A stretch of DNA of 64,000 nt, from contig JAUTDP010000012.1 of assembly GCA_033439795.1 (NCBI GenBank), positions 1,302,001-1,366,000 of the forward strand, given 5' to 3'. This stretch comes from Sordaria brevicollis. Taxonomy: Eukaryota; Ascomycota; Sordariomycetes; Sordariales; Sordariaceae. Each line of letters starts with the position of its first letter. Within the stretch, counting starts at the first letter, position 1. The notes below the pieces were generated by a model. It was not told the DNA's origin, did not search any database, and was given only the letters and a program-made list of their open reading frames with translations. Both the position numbers and the translations under genes were made by a program. Shown piece after piece: positions 46,386 through 56,799 of this stretch.

Positions 46386-47585
46386 TCACTCATGCTCAGC
46401 ATCAGGATTGCGATCCTGTTGCTCGTAATCCTCATCCTCCTCCACCTCATTGTCCTTCTGGCCTTTTGCCTGGCCCTTCGCAGGATCCTCCTTACTCTCG
46501 TCCTTATCATCCTTGCCATCTTCATCACCATCAACAGTAGCTACCACGAGGTCGACGGGTTCTTCCTCCTCGGGAGCCTCTGCCTCCTCCGCCTTCTCAG
46601 AGGTTTCGGCCTCAGTTTCAGCTTCGGGTTCAGCTTCGAGTTCAGCTTCGGGCTCGGGTGCAGGAGTCATTTCCTCGTCCTCATCCTGGTCCTCGTCGAT
46701 AACATTCTTCTTTCCACCCTTCTTTGGCGAAACCTTCTTCGCAGGAGCAGCCTTGGCCTTGGTAACCTTCTTAGGCGTAGCTTTCTTAGACGTAACCTTC
46801 TTCGTCACAGCAGATTTCTTCGCACCCCTCCCAGTCTTCCTCTTCTTAACCACCTTCCCATCAGGTCTATAATCCCCATCATCTTCCTCCTTCTCCTCTT
46901 CACTGTCTTCACTCTCCTCCTCACTCTCTTCTCTCTCCTCCTCCTCCTCCGCCTCCTCCTCTTCATCCTCCTCCTCAATAACCTCCAACTTCCTCTTCTT
47001 TGTTACCACCTTCTTCCCCTTTCCCTTCCCACTCTCCACCTTCCTCCCCTTCCCCTTAGCAGCACCCTTCTTCACCGCGGCCTCAACAAGCTCATCCTCC
47101 TCCTCCTCATCAACCTCCCCAACCACCCTCCCCCTTTCACCAACCCTCACCTCATACCCCCCACCACCAACCGGAAGCACAATATCAATATCCACCCCTC
47201 CTCCCTTCACCTTCCTCATCTCCATCTTCGCCGCAACACCAGCAGCGTGCTTCCCAGCCGCCAACGCAACTTGATTTGCTTTGCCCGCCACTTTATTCGC
47301 CTTCTCAATCCGGGCCGCGGCTTTCTTGCCCTTTTCGACGTAAGTACCGCGGGCGCTGGAATGGATGAAGATGGGTTCCTGTTCCTTGTTTGTGGTGGTA
47401 GCGGCGTCCGCATCTGCGCCTGCGGCAGCGGATTCTTGGATGTGACCGGGCAAGAGGTGTTGGTATTGCTCGGGGATGTCGTACTTGATGTTTCCGTTTG
47501 CTGCGGCGAGGCCGATGAAGTCGAAGAGGCCAGAGCCACCACCGGAGGCGGAGGATTTGGTGGAGCTGCGGGTTACGCGGGGCAT
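46386..47585 (-). CDS. Lys/Glu-rich low-complexity protein, probably nuclear; unknown function
   Basis: A single exon of 399 residues with the ATG at 47585 and the stop at 46386. The first 70 residues are of normal composition (FDFIGLAAANGNIKYDIPEQYQHLLPGHIQ). A basic middle follows with repeated KGKGRK, KKVVTKKRK and KKATPKKVTKAKAAPAKK words, resembling histone H1 tails. Between and after these come long Glu/Asp tracts. Such alternating basic and acidic tracts are typical of nucleolar or chromatin-associated fungal proteins. I recognise no domain. The frame antisense to it is even longer (46392-47660) but is a by-product of the simple composition. An ordered N-terminal segment and a start codon in fair context favour the minus strand. 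Confidence 0.7.
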   Translation of the reverse strand: MPRVTRSSTKSSASGGGSGLFDFIGLAAANGNIKYDIPEQYQHLLPGHIQESAAAGADADAATTTNKEQEPIFIHSSARGTYVEKGKKAAARIEKANKVAGKANQVALAAGKHAAGVAAKMEMRKVKGGGVDIDIVLPVGGGGYEVRVGERGRVVGEVDEEEEDELVEAAVKKGAAKGKGRKVESGKGKGKKVVTKKRKLEVIEEEDEEEEAEEEEEREESEEESEDSEEEKEEDDGDYRPDGKVVKKRKTGRGAKKSAVTKKVTSKKATPKKVTKAKAAPAKKVSPKKGGKKNVIDEDQDEDEEMTPAPEPEAELEAEPEAETEAETSEKAEEAEAPEEEEPVDLVVATVDGDEDGKDDKDESKEDPAKGQAKGQKDNEVEEDEDYEQQDRNPDAEHE

Positions 47586-49569
47586 TTTGGTGCTTTAAAA
47601 ATAAATGGATGGAGAGTGAAGGTGGGATTGATGCGTTATGGGAGCGATGACGGGGGCTAAGCTGGTGCGAGAAAACGGGATGAAAACACTTCACTGGTCT
47701 TGCTGGAAGAACGAGGCAGCATTCACTGGGGATCAAGACGGACTGGAATCTGGGATGTCAGTTACATTTTTATTGCTACCCCTCAGAATCTCGGAGGCAC
47801 AAGCATTGGGACCTCACGATGCATCCGGCACGGACTTCACGTCTTTGTTCGCACACGGGAGGTAGAAGAAAGGCTCGGCCGAACATTCTGATGCTTCTGT
47901 TGGTGCTTCTCTTTGTCAAGCAAGGGTGGATGAAAGAGGTGTCATGAAAGAGGTGTCACATATCAAAGGGGAACTCGGATGAGCTTAGAACCAGGGATCA
48001 AAATGGACAGCAGTCTATTGTAGTGTTCCTATGATTTTCCTGTAATGCAGGTGAAAGATATTTTGATGTGCCCTCAAGTATCGCCGCTGAAGGATCCGCT
48101 TGGACCGGGTCATGCCAAAGACATTGTAGGAAGCAAGTAGAAGGCGCATGTGAAAAGATAAAGAAACTGAGAGATACCGGTAAGGTATTCCGAAGGGCAA
48201 CAATAAGAGACCAAAAGAGCGTCAACCCAAGTAGACTTGGAGGAGAAAGAGCGGCTGTTGAGTGAAAGAGAGTGTAGCCACATGTGCCAATTTCTGGTCT
48301 GGCACCATGCTGTCTCGTGTCTCGTACGTATGCTGCATGTTCGCTGATGCTGTCTTTCCTGTCTTGGAAATACCAAGCGTTTGCCAAACGTAGGTCTTCC
48401 TAAAGCGTATAACCCTCAAAGATGGGATATGTGGTGGATTTCTGCTGGTGCGTGTGTGTCTGTTGCAGGTAACTGACATTTCCGTCTTTGAACAAGCATG
48501 TTGACGACTCGTAGCAAGCCTTGCCATCGGCCTTTTCCTGTGATCATCAAAGCTCCAGCAGTATCAAAACGTATTGCAAAGTAAACGCAAAGAAATGATG
48601 GGGTATATGGAAGAAGCTTGTCAGGAGCCAAAGACGCAGAAACGTCGTGTGGCTATCGGAAACGTACCTCAAGGGCGTTTGGGCGGGCGTTTGGCCTGAC
48701 AACACAACAAACGGAAAGCCTTGTCCTTGGAGATGCCACTCTCCTGCAGAATATCCGCTACACCAACAGGTTGCCATGCTGTGGTGTTTTTGATGTCAAA
48801 GGGCCATGGTGGTGAAAAATCGCGAGCGTATCAAACATGGTGTCAAGGTCGCATGCTGTAACAATGGCGGGTGCAGACGTTCAAGGCGAATGGAGGAGCT
48901 CGGCGAGGGCTGAGGACGATTACATGCCGAAATTTGAAATTGCTCCGGTGGGGTTGCACCTTGTTAAGAATGTTTGCCACTGATGTCTCAGGCATTGGCG
49001 TCACGATTAAGATGCTGAAGAATTGGTTGATGTGCTGGTATCATGCTTGCCGACTACGTAAAAGAAACCCGTCGAGATAGGATGCGCTAAGTCGTCACGA
49101 TATTGCCGCTGGCCGTAAAAAGGCGAAAGAAAAATAATCGTACAAGCGCGGCTTTCATCCCCTCCGTTTTTCTGATCCAGGTAGGTGGAAAGAGGAAGAG
49201 GGGGGTGACGGCCTAGACAATGTCGACCAACGGCTGACCGACCATGTTGCCCATTACCATGTGATGTCGAGTGTCTGTCGCAACCTCCAAAGTGGCTCAT
49301 CTAGGTAGCCGTTCTGGTGCAAGGCGAACCGCCGGGACAGGGCCAATTACCCTCCAAATACTGCCGTAACTCCAGCCGACGAATTTTAGGATATCCGATT
49401 TTGTTTCCATGCCAAGAGCGAAAAAAGAGAAACAAGCTAAAGGAAAACTGTGCTGCCGATGAAGCTGGAAGGAGAGCGACTCCTGGTGTTAATCAGGGTA
49501 GGGAACCTAGATACCGTGTTCCTAGCGGGTACCTGTTCAAGTCAGCTGGCGTTCACCACAAGTAAGGGT
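47586..49569. other. Intergenic interval
   Basis: Promoter side of the low-complexity gene and 3' side of the Tra2-like gene. No supported gene or repeat. Confidence 0.45.
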
Positions 49570-51021
49570 TCAGATGGTCGTATATGTACCGTAGGGCTCG
49601 CGAGCCTCACGAGGAGCCGGCTCGCCGTAGCTGCTGGTGCCGGGAGCAGCGTCACGAGGAGGACGAGCATCGCGGTCGCTGGGGCGGTCATAGCCGCGGT
49701 CACGGTCATAACCGGGAGCACCACGGCGGTCATCAGGACCACCGCGGCCGCTGCCACCATAACGCTCACCACGGTCATCACGGTAACGGTCGCCACCACG
49801 GCCGTAGGCCTCATCAGCGCCACCACGCTCACGACGATCGTAGCCGCGGTCCTCACCACGGTAGCTGCGGTCGTAGCCACGGTCCTCACGGTAGCTGCTG
49901 CGGTCATAGCCGCGATCACCACCGCCATAGCCGCCGGCGCGGTCATAGCCACGGTCGTAACCACGGTCGTAGCCACGATCATCACGGTAACCACCGCCAC
50001 GGTAGCCACGGTAGGAGTCATCACGACCACCACCATAACCGCCGCCGAAGCCGCCGCCACGACGACCACGGTCATCAAAGCGGCCTTCGCCTGTGTTTCA
50101 GTGAATCAGTTCGAGACTTTAGACAGGAAAACCGGGGACTACTCACCTCTCTTGGGAGGACCGAAGTACTTGCCAGGAGTGGGGGTACGGGGACGGGCAC
50201 GACGAGCCATCTCAATGCTAAGAGTTCTGCCCTCGATAACCTCGCCCTGAAGACCCTCCTTGGCAGCATTGGCCTGCTCGGGAGTCATCATCTTGACGAA
50301 ACCGAAACCACGAGACTCGCCGGTGTGAGGGTCCTTCATAATCTGACACTTCTCGACCTCACCGTACTTCTCGAAGAGACGGGTAACCTCGGCCTCCTCC
50401 AGCCTGGGGTGGATTCCGGTGACGAAGAGGTTGGAGCCAGGGTTGCGAGCACCATCCTCCTCGCCTCCCTTGGACTGACCCTCCTCCTTGGCGGGAGCGC
50501 TGATGCTGATGTCAGATATTGTTTTATTGTTTTCTTGATGTTGTGGCCAGATCAGGCGACCTGGTGGCGTTGCTTACCGGTCGTTGCCGTTAGGGGACAT
50601 CGAACGACGACGCGAAGAGTCGTGGCCGTCATCGCGACGCGGCGACGCACTACGGTCGCGGTCGTAGCGAGGGGCGTCCTCTGTAGATGAACTGGTCAGT
50701 TGGTGATTCGATATTGAGATAGGCAAACTGTAGATAAGACGGAGATGTGGGTGTGTGTCGCGACAGCAGAGAGTTTGATGATGATGTAGGCGAGGGACGG
50801 TACTAGGCTGAGGGCAGGCTGAGGCTGAAGTCGCGAGGAGAACACGCAAGACACCACCGTCCATCCGCATCCGCGTCTGATGCCGGCGCAGGTACTGGTG
50901 ATACTGGTGGTGACGCAAAGCGTGTGGCAGGGTGATGAAGGCGATGACGCAGTAGAGACGGAGACATACCATCGAAGCGATCGCCGTTGGCGTTCTCGTA
51001 GTCCATAGCGGTGGTAGCCAT
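49570..51021 (-). CDS. Tra2-like RNA-binding protein (one RRM, Tyr/Arg/Gly-rich tail)
   Basis: Four exons: 51021-50970, 50680-50578, 50505-50147 and 50090-49570, giving about 344 residues. A short acidic start and a small Arg/Ser segment (YDRDRSASPRRDD, SSRRRSMSP) precede the single RRM (about residues 76-150). RNP2 is LFVTGI and RNP1 is RGFGFVKM. The linker MARRARPRTPTPGKYFGPPK resembles the Tra2 linker region. The C-terminal 170 residues are repeats of RGYDRGYDR, GGGY and DDR, predicted disordered and prone to phase separation. Tra2 proteins bind exonic enhancers and regulate splicing; here the RS content is low, so a general hnRNP-like role is possible. The first intron is unusually long (289 bp). 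The intron 2 acceptor has two in-frame AG sites six bases apart (exon from 50505 or 50499). Confidence 0.85.
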
Positions 51022-52075
51022 GTTTGACGACGATTTGTTCTGGGTTGGTGTGGTTAAAAGAAAGTGTTGGCGATGTGGAGGATTGGGGGAGATAAAGTAT
51101 GGATTTGGGGAAATCCTGGGTACGGGTGAATTGCGATCCAAGGAAGTTGTTGGAAGGTGCAAAAGTGGTCGAGGCGCAAAAAGGCAAACGGGGAAATCCA
51201 CCAGGTGAAGGGAACTTGAACGTTGAATGGAGGTGGACGTGTGCTGTGGGCGTGGTGGATGGTGGACGGGACGTGGGACGAAAAAAGTTCAATGGAGAAA
51301 CGCAGCAGCAGCGGGCGGGCACCTCACTCAGCTGGGAAGGGAGGGCGTGGATCGAATGGAAAGGCTGGAACACAGAGGAGCGGGAGCCCAGGGAATGCAC
51401 GGTTCCCTTTTAAATTTGATGTCAGATAATCAGCCAACGCAGTGCTTTCCCTTCTCTGGGTGAGCTGCAGGGACATTGTTTGCGAAAAAGAAATATGGTG
51501 GTGCTCGCAATGAATATCAATTATATGAATGAACTCATTGAACGTTGTGATGTGAATGGCAAAAAATGTCAAGTTTGAAGAATCTCCTTCACTAACACGA
51601 AGGCAACAGCAGCACTGGTGTAGAACTGGCACGTCTCGCCGGGGAGGAGGGCGACAACGCGAGTGAGGCGACACGATTGCCTGTCAGTGACTGGCAGCGT
51701 GCCAATCTCATTGCCAAGACCCAGGCTGGCAGGGCTGCTGGCAGTGGCAGACCAGAATGTTTCGCAGGCCGATCAATGTTGTTGTCTCGACTCTCGAACT
51801 TTTTTTGCCAGCTCAGACCCGCTTTTCCCGCCAGCCGCTCCCGTCTCCATCGAATGGGCAATCAGTTGAAAGATGACGCTAAACCTATTTCGACTTAAAT
51901 ATAGCCTCGGCGATGTTTCCGGCCTCACTGCTGCTGGGCACGTCAGAACGCGAATCTGGGGTAGTAGGTCATGGATAAGATATCATGTCTTGTTGATTCA
52001 TGACTTCAATTATTAACTCGCAATGCAACCGTTTATATGTTTTCCGTACCCCTAAACGCCACAAAACACAGTTTC
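51022..52075. other. Intergenic interval
   Basis: Promoter side of the Tra2-like gene and 3' side of ltv1. No supported gene. Confidence 0.5.
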
Positions 52076-53407
52076 TCAGATGAAAGAAGGACGGATCCTG
52101 GCAGGTCCCAACCCCCTCCTGATCTCTTCCAGCTGCTCAAGACCACTCTGGTACTTGCCCTTCTTCACCCTCTTCTTTCCGGCCGCCGTGTGGTTCTCCA
52201 AGAACTCATCCAACATGCCGTCGAAATCGGCCCTCACGTTGCCCTGAACGGTCGAAACAGCAGAAACACCCGAGACGGAGCCCAACTCGTCCATATCAGC
52301 ATTGTACTCCTCCTCCAACTTCTCGAACCGCGCATCGATAATGCTCATGGCGTCCGTCCGTACAAGCGCCGACGAGGTCATCGAGTACATGGACGGGTTG
52401 GTCATGGCACCGGCTCTCTTCTTCTTGCGTCCACCCATTGTTGTCGTTGTCCATATCGAGGACTGCACCTCTGATGGCGCCGCCGGGCCCTTGCTCTTTT
52501 TCTCGCCCTTCTTCTTGTCCTCCTGGTACTGCTTGTAAGCAGCATACCAGTCATCCGACGGTCCCTCTCCCTCTCCGTCTTGTCCAGCACTTGTGTCGAC
52601 AAGGTCCGGTACTTCGTCATCACCACCGCGCCTGTACTCCTTGCTGGCCTTGACTGTGTGGTCCGACTCCCAGCCGTCGTCCTCAAACTCATCGTAAGCC
52701 TCCTCGAACTCGTGCTCGTTGATCTCCTTGGCGTCCTTGGCCAATTCCTGGAAAATGTCCTCCTCTTCGTTGTCCACGTAGGCCTCATCCTCCAAAGCCT
52801 CCAATACTTCGCGAAGACGGGGGTCCATGTCTGGCTGAAAACCCGCAATGGCGTCGGGAACATCTTGTTGCGCTTGGTAGGTGAGTCTCTGAAGGTTGGT
52901 GTTGGGGAGAATATCCTTGTCGAGCAGATCCTCGGCGCTGTTCTGGAGGTTGAGTTGCTTCAGGGACTCCTCGAGAGTCATCTTGCCCTTGCCCTTGCTC
53001 TGGTTTGCTACCGGCTTGGCCTCGACGAAAACGGCCTCTCCGGCTCCCGTGCCCAGGTCGCGCAAATGCTGCATGTAATCGTACTCGGTATCGTCGAAGT
53101 AGACGCCATAGTTGGCGGCTTCACCCTCGTTGTCACGGATGCTCATGGCATCGGAACCGAGCTCGGAGGCAAGGGCGCTGAGAGTCGAGGACTTGTGGGC
53201 ATTGGGGCGCTGGGTAGGGTTCAACACCATGGACGGTGCCGACTCGTCGTGGATAAGGGGATCATTTTGAGGACGATGGACGAGCGTGAAGTGCGTCGCC
53301 GTCTTCTTGTTACTATACAAGGGAAAGGAGTTAGCACATTTGTTAGAAAACAGGCACAAGAAATATCGACTCCAAGGGACTACCTACATCCACTTTCCCT
53401 TGGGCAT
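52076..53407 (-). CDS. ltv1: 40S ribosome assembly factor LTV1
   Basis: Exon 1 (53407-53388, only 20 nt) encodes MPKGKW and splits an Ile codon. Exon 2 (53312-52076) continues [20 protein letters not shown]. Together they give 418 residues and restore the family start. Without the tiny first exon the protein lacks its conserved beginning. Later blocks are [20 protein letters not shown] and [10 protein letters not shown], the hallmark of LTV1, then a Glu/Asp-rich centre. Near the C-terminus come the [16 protein letters not shown] helix (here [19 protein letters not shown]) and basic [14 protein letters not shown]1 binds the head of pre-40S subunits with Enp1 and Rps3; its release after casein kinase phosphorylation allows the beak to form. 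It is divergent from lsg1. Confidence 0.94.
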
Positions 53408-54133
53408 TTTGGCGGTGGTACTGAGGATCTAATTGGGGTTATGGAGGACGGAATGAGGAGATGATCCTGCAATGTCAAATCTTTTGAGGTCGAACGAATT
53501 GTTCAGGTACTTCCAGACAAAATCAGAGGAAGAAGTGGAGAGACGACAGAAAAGGTGACGGGGAGTGCCAGCGCTGAAGTGGCCCGGGAAAAGCAGAAGC
53601 ACCTCGAGTCGCAAACCGATAACCAAGACTGCTGCAGTGGAAGACGCCGGGACTGGACATTCACAGCGGATGACCGATGAATGGTAAAATTTTGGTGGGG
53701 CCAATCAAGGTTATCTTATCGGCCCAAGCGGGAAACTGTTAGTGCAAGGGTAGCGATCAGTGGGTCACAGTGGTGCTCCTGCCCTATCGTAGCGCAGCAT
53801 CGTTACCGCATTGTAAGAATTTGCCCCTCCATCTCCAGTCCGCTGGGGAAACATTCGAGGCTATCGCAGATTTATCAGCAGGAACTCCCAGGGTCACTTT
53901 TTAGCAGGTGAATTACTAGAAACAGACCCCGCCAAAGCAACTTCTTGTCTGGTTTTCCTCTTTTCCCCAGTTTTCGTCTCTTTCATTTTGTTGCGACAAC
54001 TCATCCAGCACAAGTCGCATAGTGTCGTCGTTGGAATACACGGACACTTTTTCTCCCATATCCTCTGCCGTCGAAAGAGGATTTACATCATACCAAAGCC
54101 ACACGAATCACGACCAGCAAGACAACCGCCATC
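53408..54133. promoter_or_regulatory. Shared promoter of ltv1 and lsg1
   Basis: A 726 bp interval between two head-to-head ribosome assembly genes. No TATA consensus was seen. Coordinated expression is inferred from arrangement. Confidence 0.5.
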
Positions 54134-56146
54134 ATGGTTCTCGCAAAGTCGAAAAAGTCCGTGGGACTCGGTAACACGTTGATGAACGATCGTTTCGGCA
54201 AGGGAAAGGGAACCGACCGGAAGCGCGTCTCGGCAGTTACTCGTATCGACCATGCGACCGGCAAGGAATACATCACCAACGACAAGCAGGATGCCGCCTG
54301 GGTCAAGATGCGCTCCATCACCGAGCAGGGCGCTCTCGACGAATTCTTGGCCACCGCCGAGTTGGCCGGAACCGACTTCACCGCCGAGAAGATGAACAAT
54401 GTCAAGATTATCCACACCGATCAGCGCAACCCGTACCTCCTCTCCGCTAAGGAGGAGCAGGCAGTGCTTGGAAAGCAAAAGGCGAACAAGGCCCGTCTCA
54501 CAGTACCCAGGAGGCCGCATTGGGATTCTACAACCACCCGCGAAGAGCTTGACCAGAAGGAGCGTGAGAGCTTCCTCGAGTGGCGCAGAGGGTTGGCAGA
54601 GCTTCAAGAGACACAGGATCTGTTGATGACACCCTTCGAAAGAAACTTGGAGGTGTGGAGGCAGCTATGGAGAGTTATCGAGCGTTCGGACGTAATTGTT
54701 CAGATTGTCGATGCCAGAAACCCTCTCATGTTCCGTTCCGAAGACTTGGAGGTTTACGTGAAGGACGTCGATCCCAAGAAGCACAACCTTCTTCTCATCA
54801 ACAAGGCCGATCTGATGACGTACAAGCAGAGGAAAATGTGGGCGAACTACCTTAAGGGCGAGGGTATCGACTTCAGGTTCTTCTCGGCCCAATTGGCCAA
54901 GGAAATGATTGAGGCGGGCGAGTATGGCGATAGCGAGGATGAGGATAGTGATGACGAGAGCGATGCTGGCGAGGGTTCTTCCAACCAGGCATCCAAGGCC
55001 GAGGAGAAGAAGCCCGAGGAGAAGGAGGAGGCCAAGGAGGAGGAGATCACCGAGGAGAACGACCCAGATACACACATTCTGCGAGTTGACGAGTTGGAGG
55101 ACATCCTCCTGCAATATCAACCAAAGGATCTGGGTAAGCTTGTTTCCGTGCTTAGCCGAAACTAAACAAATGCTAACAATATTTTCACAGATCGCAAGCT
55201 CCAGGTCGGTCTCGTCGGTTACCCCAACGTCGGTAAATCTTCCACCATCAACGCTCTCATCGGCGCCAAGAAGGTGTCCGTCTCTTCCACTCCCGGCAAG
55301 ACGAAGCATTTCCAGACCATCCACCTAAGCGATAACGTCCTGCTCTGCGATTGTCCCGGTCTCGTGTTCCCCAACTTCGCCCAGACTAAGGCCGAGCTCG
55401 TCTGCAACGGTGTCCTCCCCATCGATCAGATGCGCGAGTACACCGCCCCCGCCGCCCTTGTCGCCCGTCGCATCCCTCAGCCCTTCCTCGAAGCCATCTA
55501 CGGTATCAAGATCAAGACCAGGCCGCTCGAGGAAGGCGGCACCGGCATCCCCACCGCCGACGAGCTTCTCGACGCCTATGCCCGTCACCGTGGCTACATG
55601 ACCCAAGGTCTCGGTCAGCCCGACCAGTCTCGTGCGGTCCGTTACATCCTGAAGGACTACGTCAACGGCAAGCTCCTCTACTGCGAGCCTCCTCCGGGCT
55701 GCGGCGTCGACGGTCCCGAATTCAACGCCGAGCTGTACGACATCGGCCATCTCCCCGAGAACCGCCGCGTGGCCATGATGTCTGCGCTCGAGGGCGCTGA
55801 CATTGACGACACCGCCACTCTTACCTCGGAAATGACGGCTTTGGCGCTCCCGCAGGGCCAAAAGTCCAAGAAGCTCGACAAGGCCTTCTTCAAGGCCGGC
55901 GGCAACGGCGGCCATATCCAACAGGCCTTCCACCAGAAGTACTCGCAGCAGGGCCAGGCGCAGGCCATGGTGAAGCACATGAGCGGCCGCAAGCTGAGGG
56001 CACTTATTGCGGCGGAGCAGGGTGTCGATGTGAAGGAGGTGCAGATGGAGATGGGTGGTAAGAAGCATTTCAAGGGTGGTATGGGGTTGAAGGGTGGTAA
56101 GGGCAAGAGGAGAAAGGGGAGGAGCGGGAATAATGATGAGGAGTAA
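54134..56146 (+). CDS. lsg1: 60S ribosome export/maturation GTPase LSG1
   Basis: Exons 54134-55133 and 55191-56146 give 651 residues, like yeast Lsg1. It is a circularly permuted GTPase (YlqF/YawG family): the G4 motif NKAD (near residue 222) comes before G1 GYPNVGKSST (near 342), G2 with TPGKTKHFQT and G3 DCPGL. The N-terminus has the Lsg1 blocks LGNTLMNDRFGKGKG, IIHTDQRNPYLLSAKE and VPRRPHWD. An acidic insertion (Asp/Ser/Glu, about 265-315) lies just before the permuted G1, and the C-terminus is Lys/Gly-rich. Lsg1 acts in the cytoplasm, releasing the export adapter Nmd3 from the 60S subunit after Rpl10 loading. The intron (GTAAGC, TGCTAAC, CACAG) splits an Asp codon just upstream of G1. Confidence 0.95.
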
Positions 56147-56799
56147 TTGGGTAACTGATAGTGTGCTCCCTTCTCTTCTGTCAGTTTTTCTTGTCATCTG
56201 GGTCTAAAAGGTCATTTTCATGTATGGGTTTGCGTTTTTCTTTTTGGTTCAAGGTTAAATACCACTTGTTTCTGGCTTAACTCTTGCGTCTGTGAAGTCA
56301 AGTTCGGGATGAATCGTCCTTTGATTGTTGTGTTCTTGTAATCAGACCATCACTTCAGTCTCAGTGGCATCTTGGGATACGGGCGCACGAGTAGGCGTAA
56401 AGGGAATTACTTTGTTTGGTGTATAAGGCATTATGTCCAATTAACTCCCATCCCAAAACTCATAGCTATAGACACGATCTAAGTGTGTTGACTTGTGACA
56501 TAAAACCTTTCCTCTCAAACATCAAGCCAATAAGTAATCTACAAGCATACAACATAAGCAGCGAGCGTATAGACAGCCCTTCCATCCCAAGTCACCCTTC
56601 ACGAACCATCCCATCCCTCCTTCCATCCGATATAGACAAGACGAAAAAATAAAAAGCCGACGGGCTGCAAGATCGATACACACACACAAGACACTTCCTG
56701 TTTTTTTTGTGCTCCCTTTCCTGTCTTCCCCCCTCCATTTACTTCCCACCCCCTCCTCTCCTCCCCAACCCCACCACCACCGGCACCCCCATCTTGACT
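56147..56799. other. Convergent spacer
   Basis: Tail-to-tail spacer between lsg1 and the GT2 gene. The last 100 bp are C-rich on the plus strand. No gene is supported. Confidence 0.55.

Noticed and set aside
46392..47660. 422-codon plus-strand frame, Leu/Ile-rich
   Set aside because: It is antisense to the Lys/Glu-rich gene. Its Leu/Ser composition is the direct complement of Lys/Glu codons, and it has no coherent membrane pattern.
49450..50690. Long frames on both strands with Val/Ala/Thr or Arg/His repeats
   Set aside because: They are shadows of the RGYDRGYDR-repeat exon of the Tra2-like gene, whose RRM and splice frame fix the true strand.
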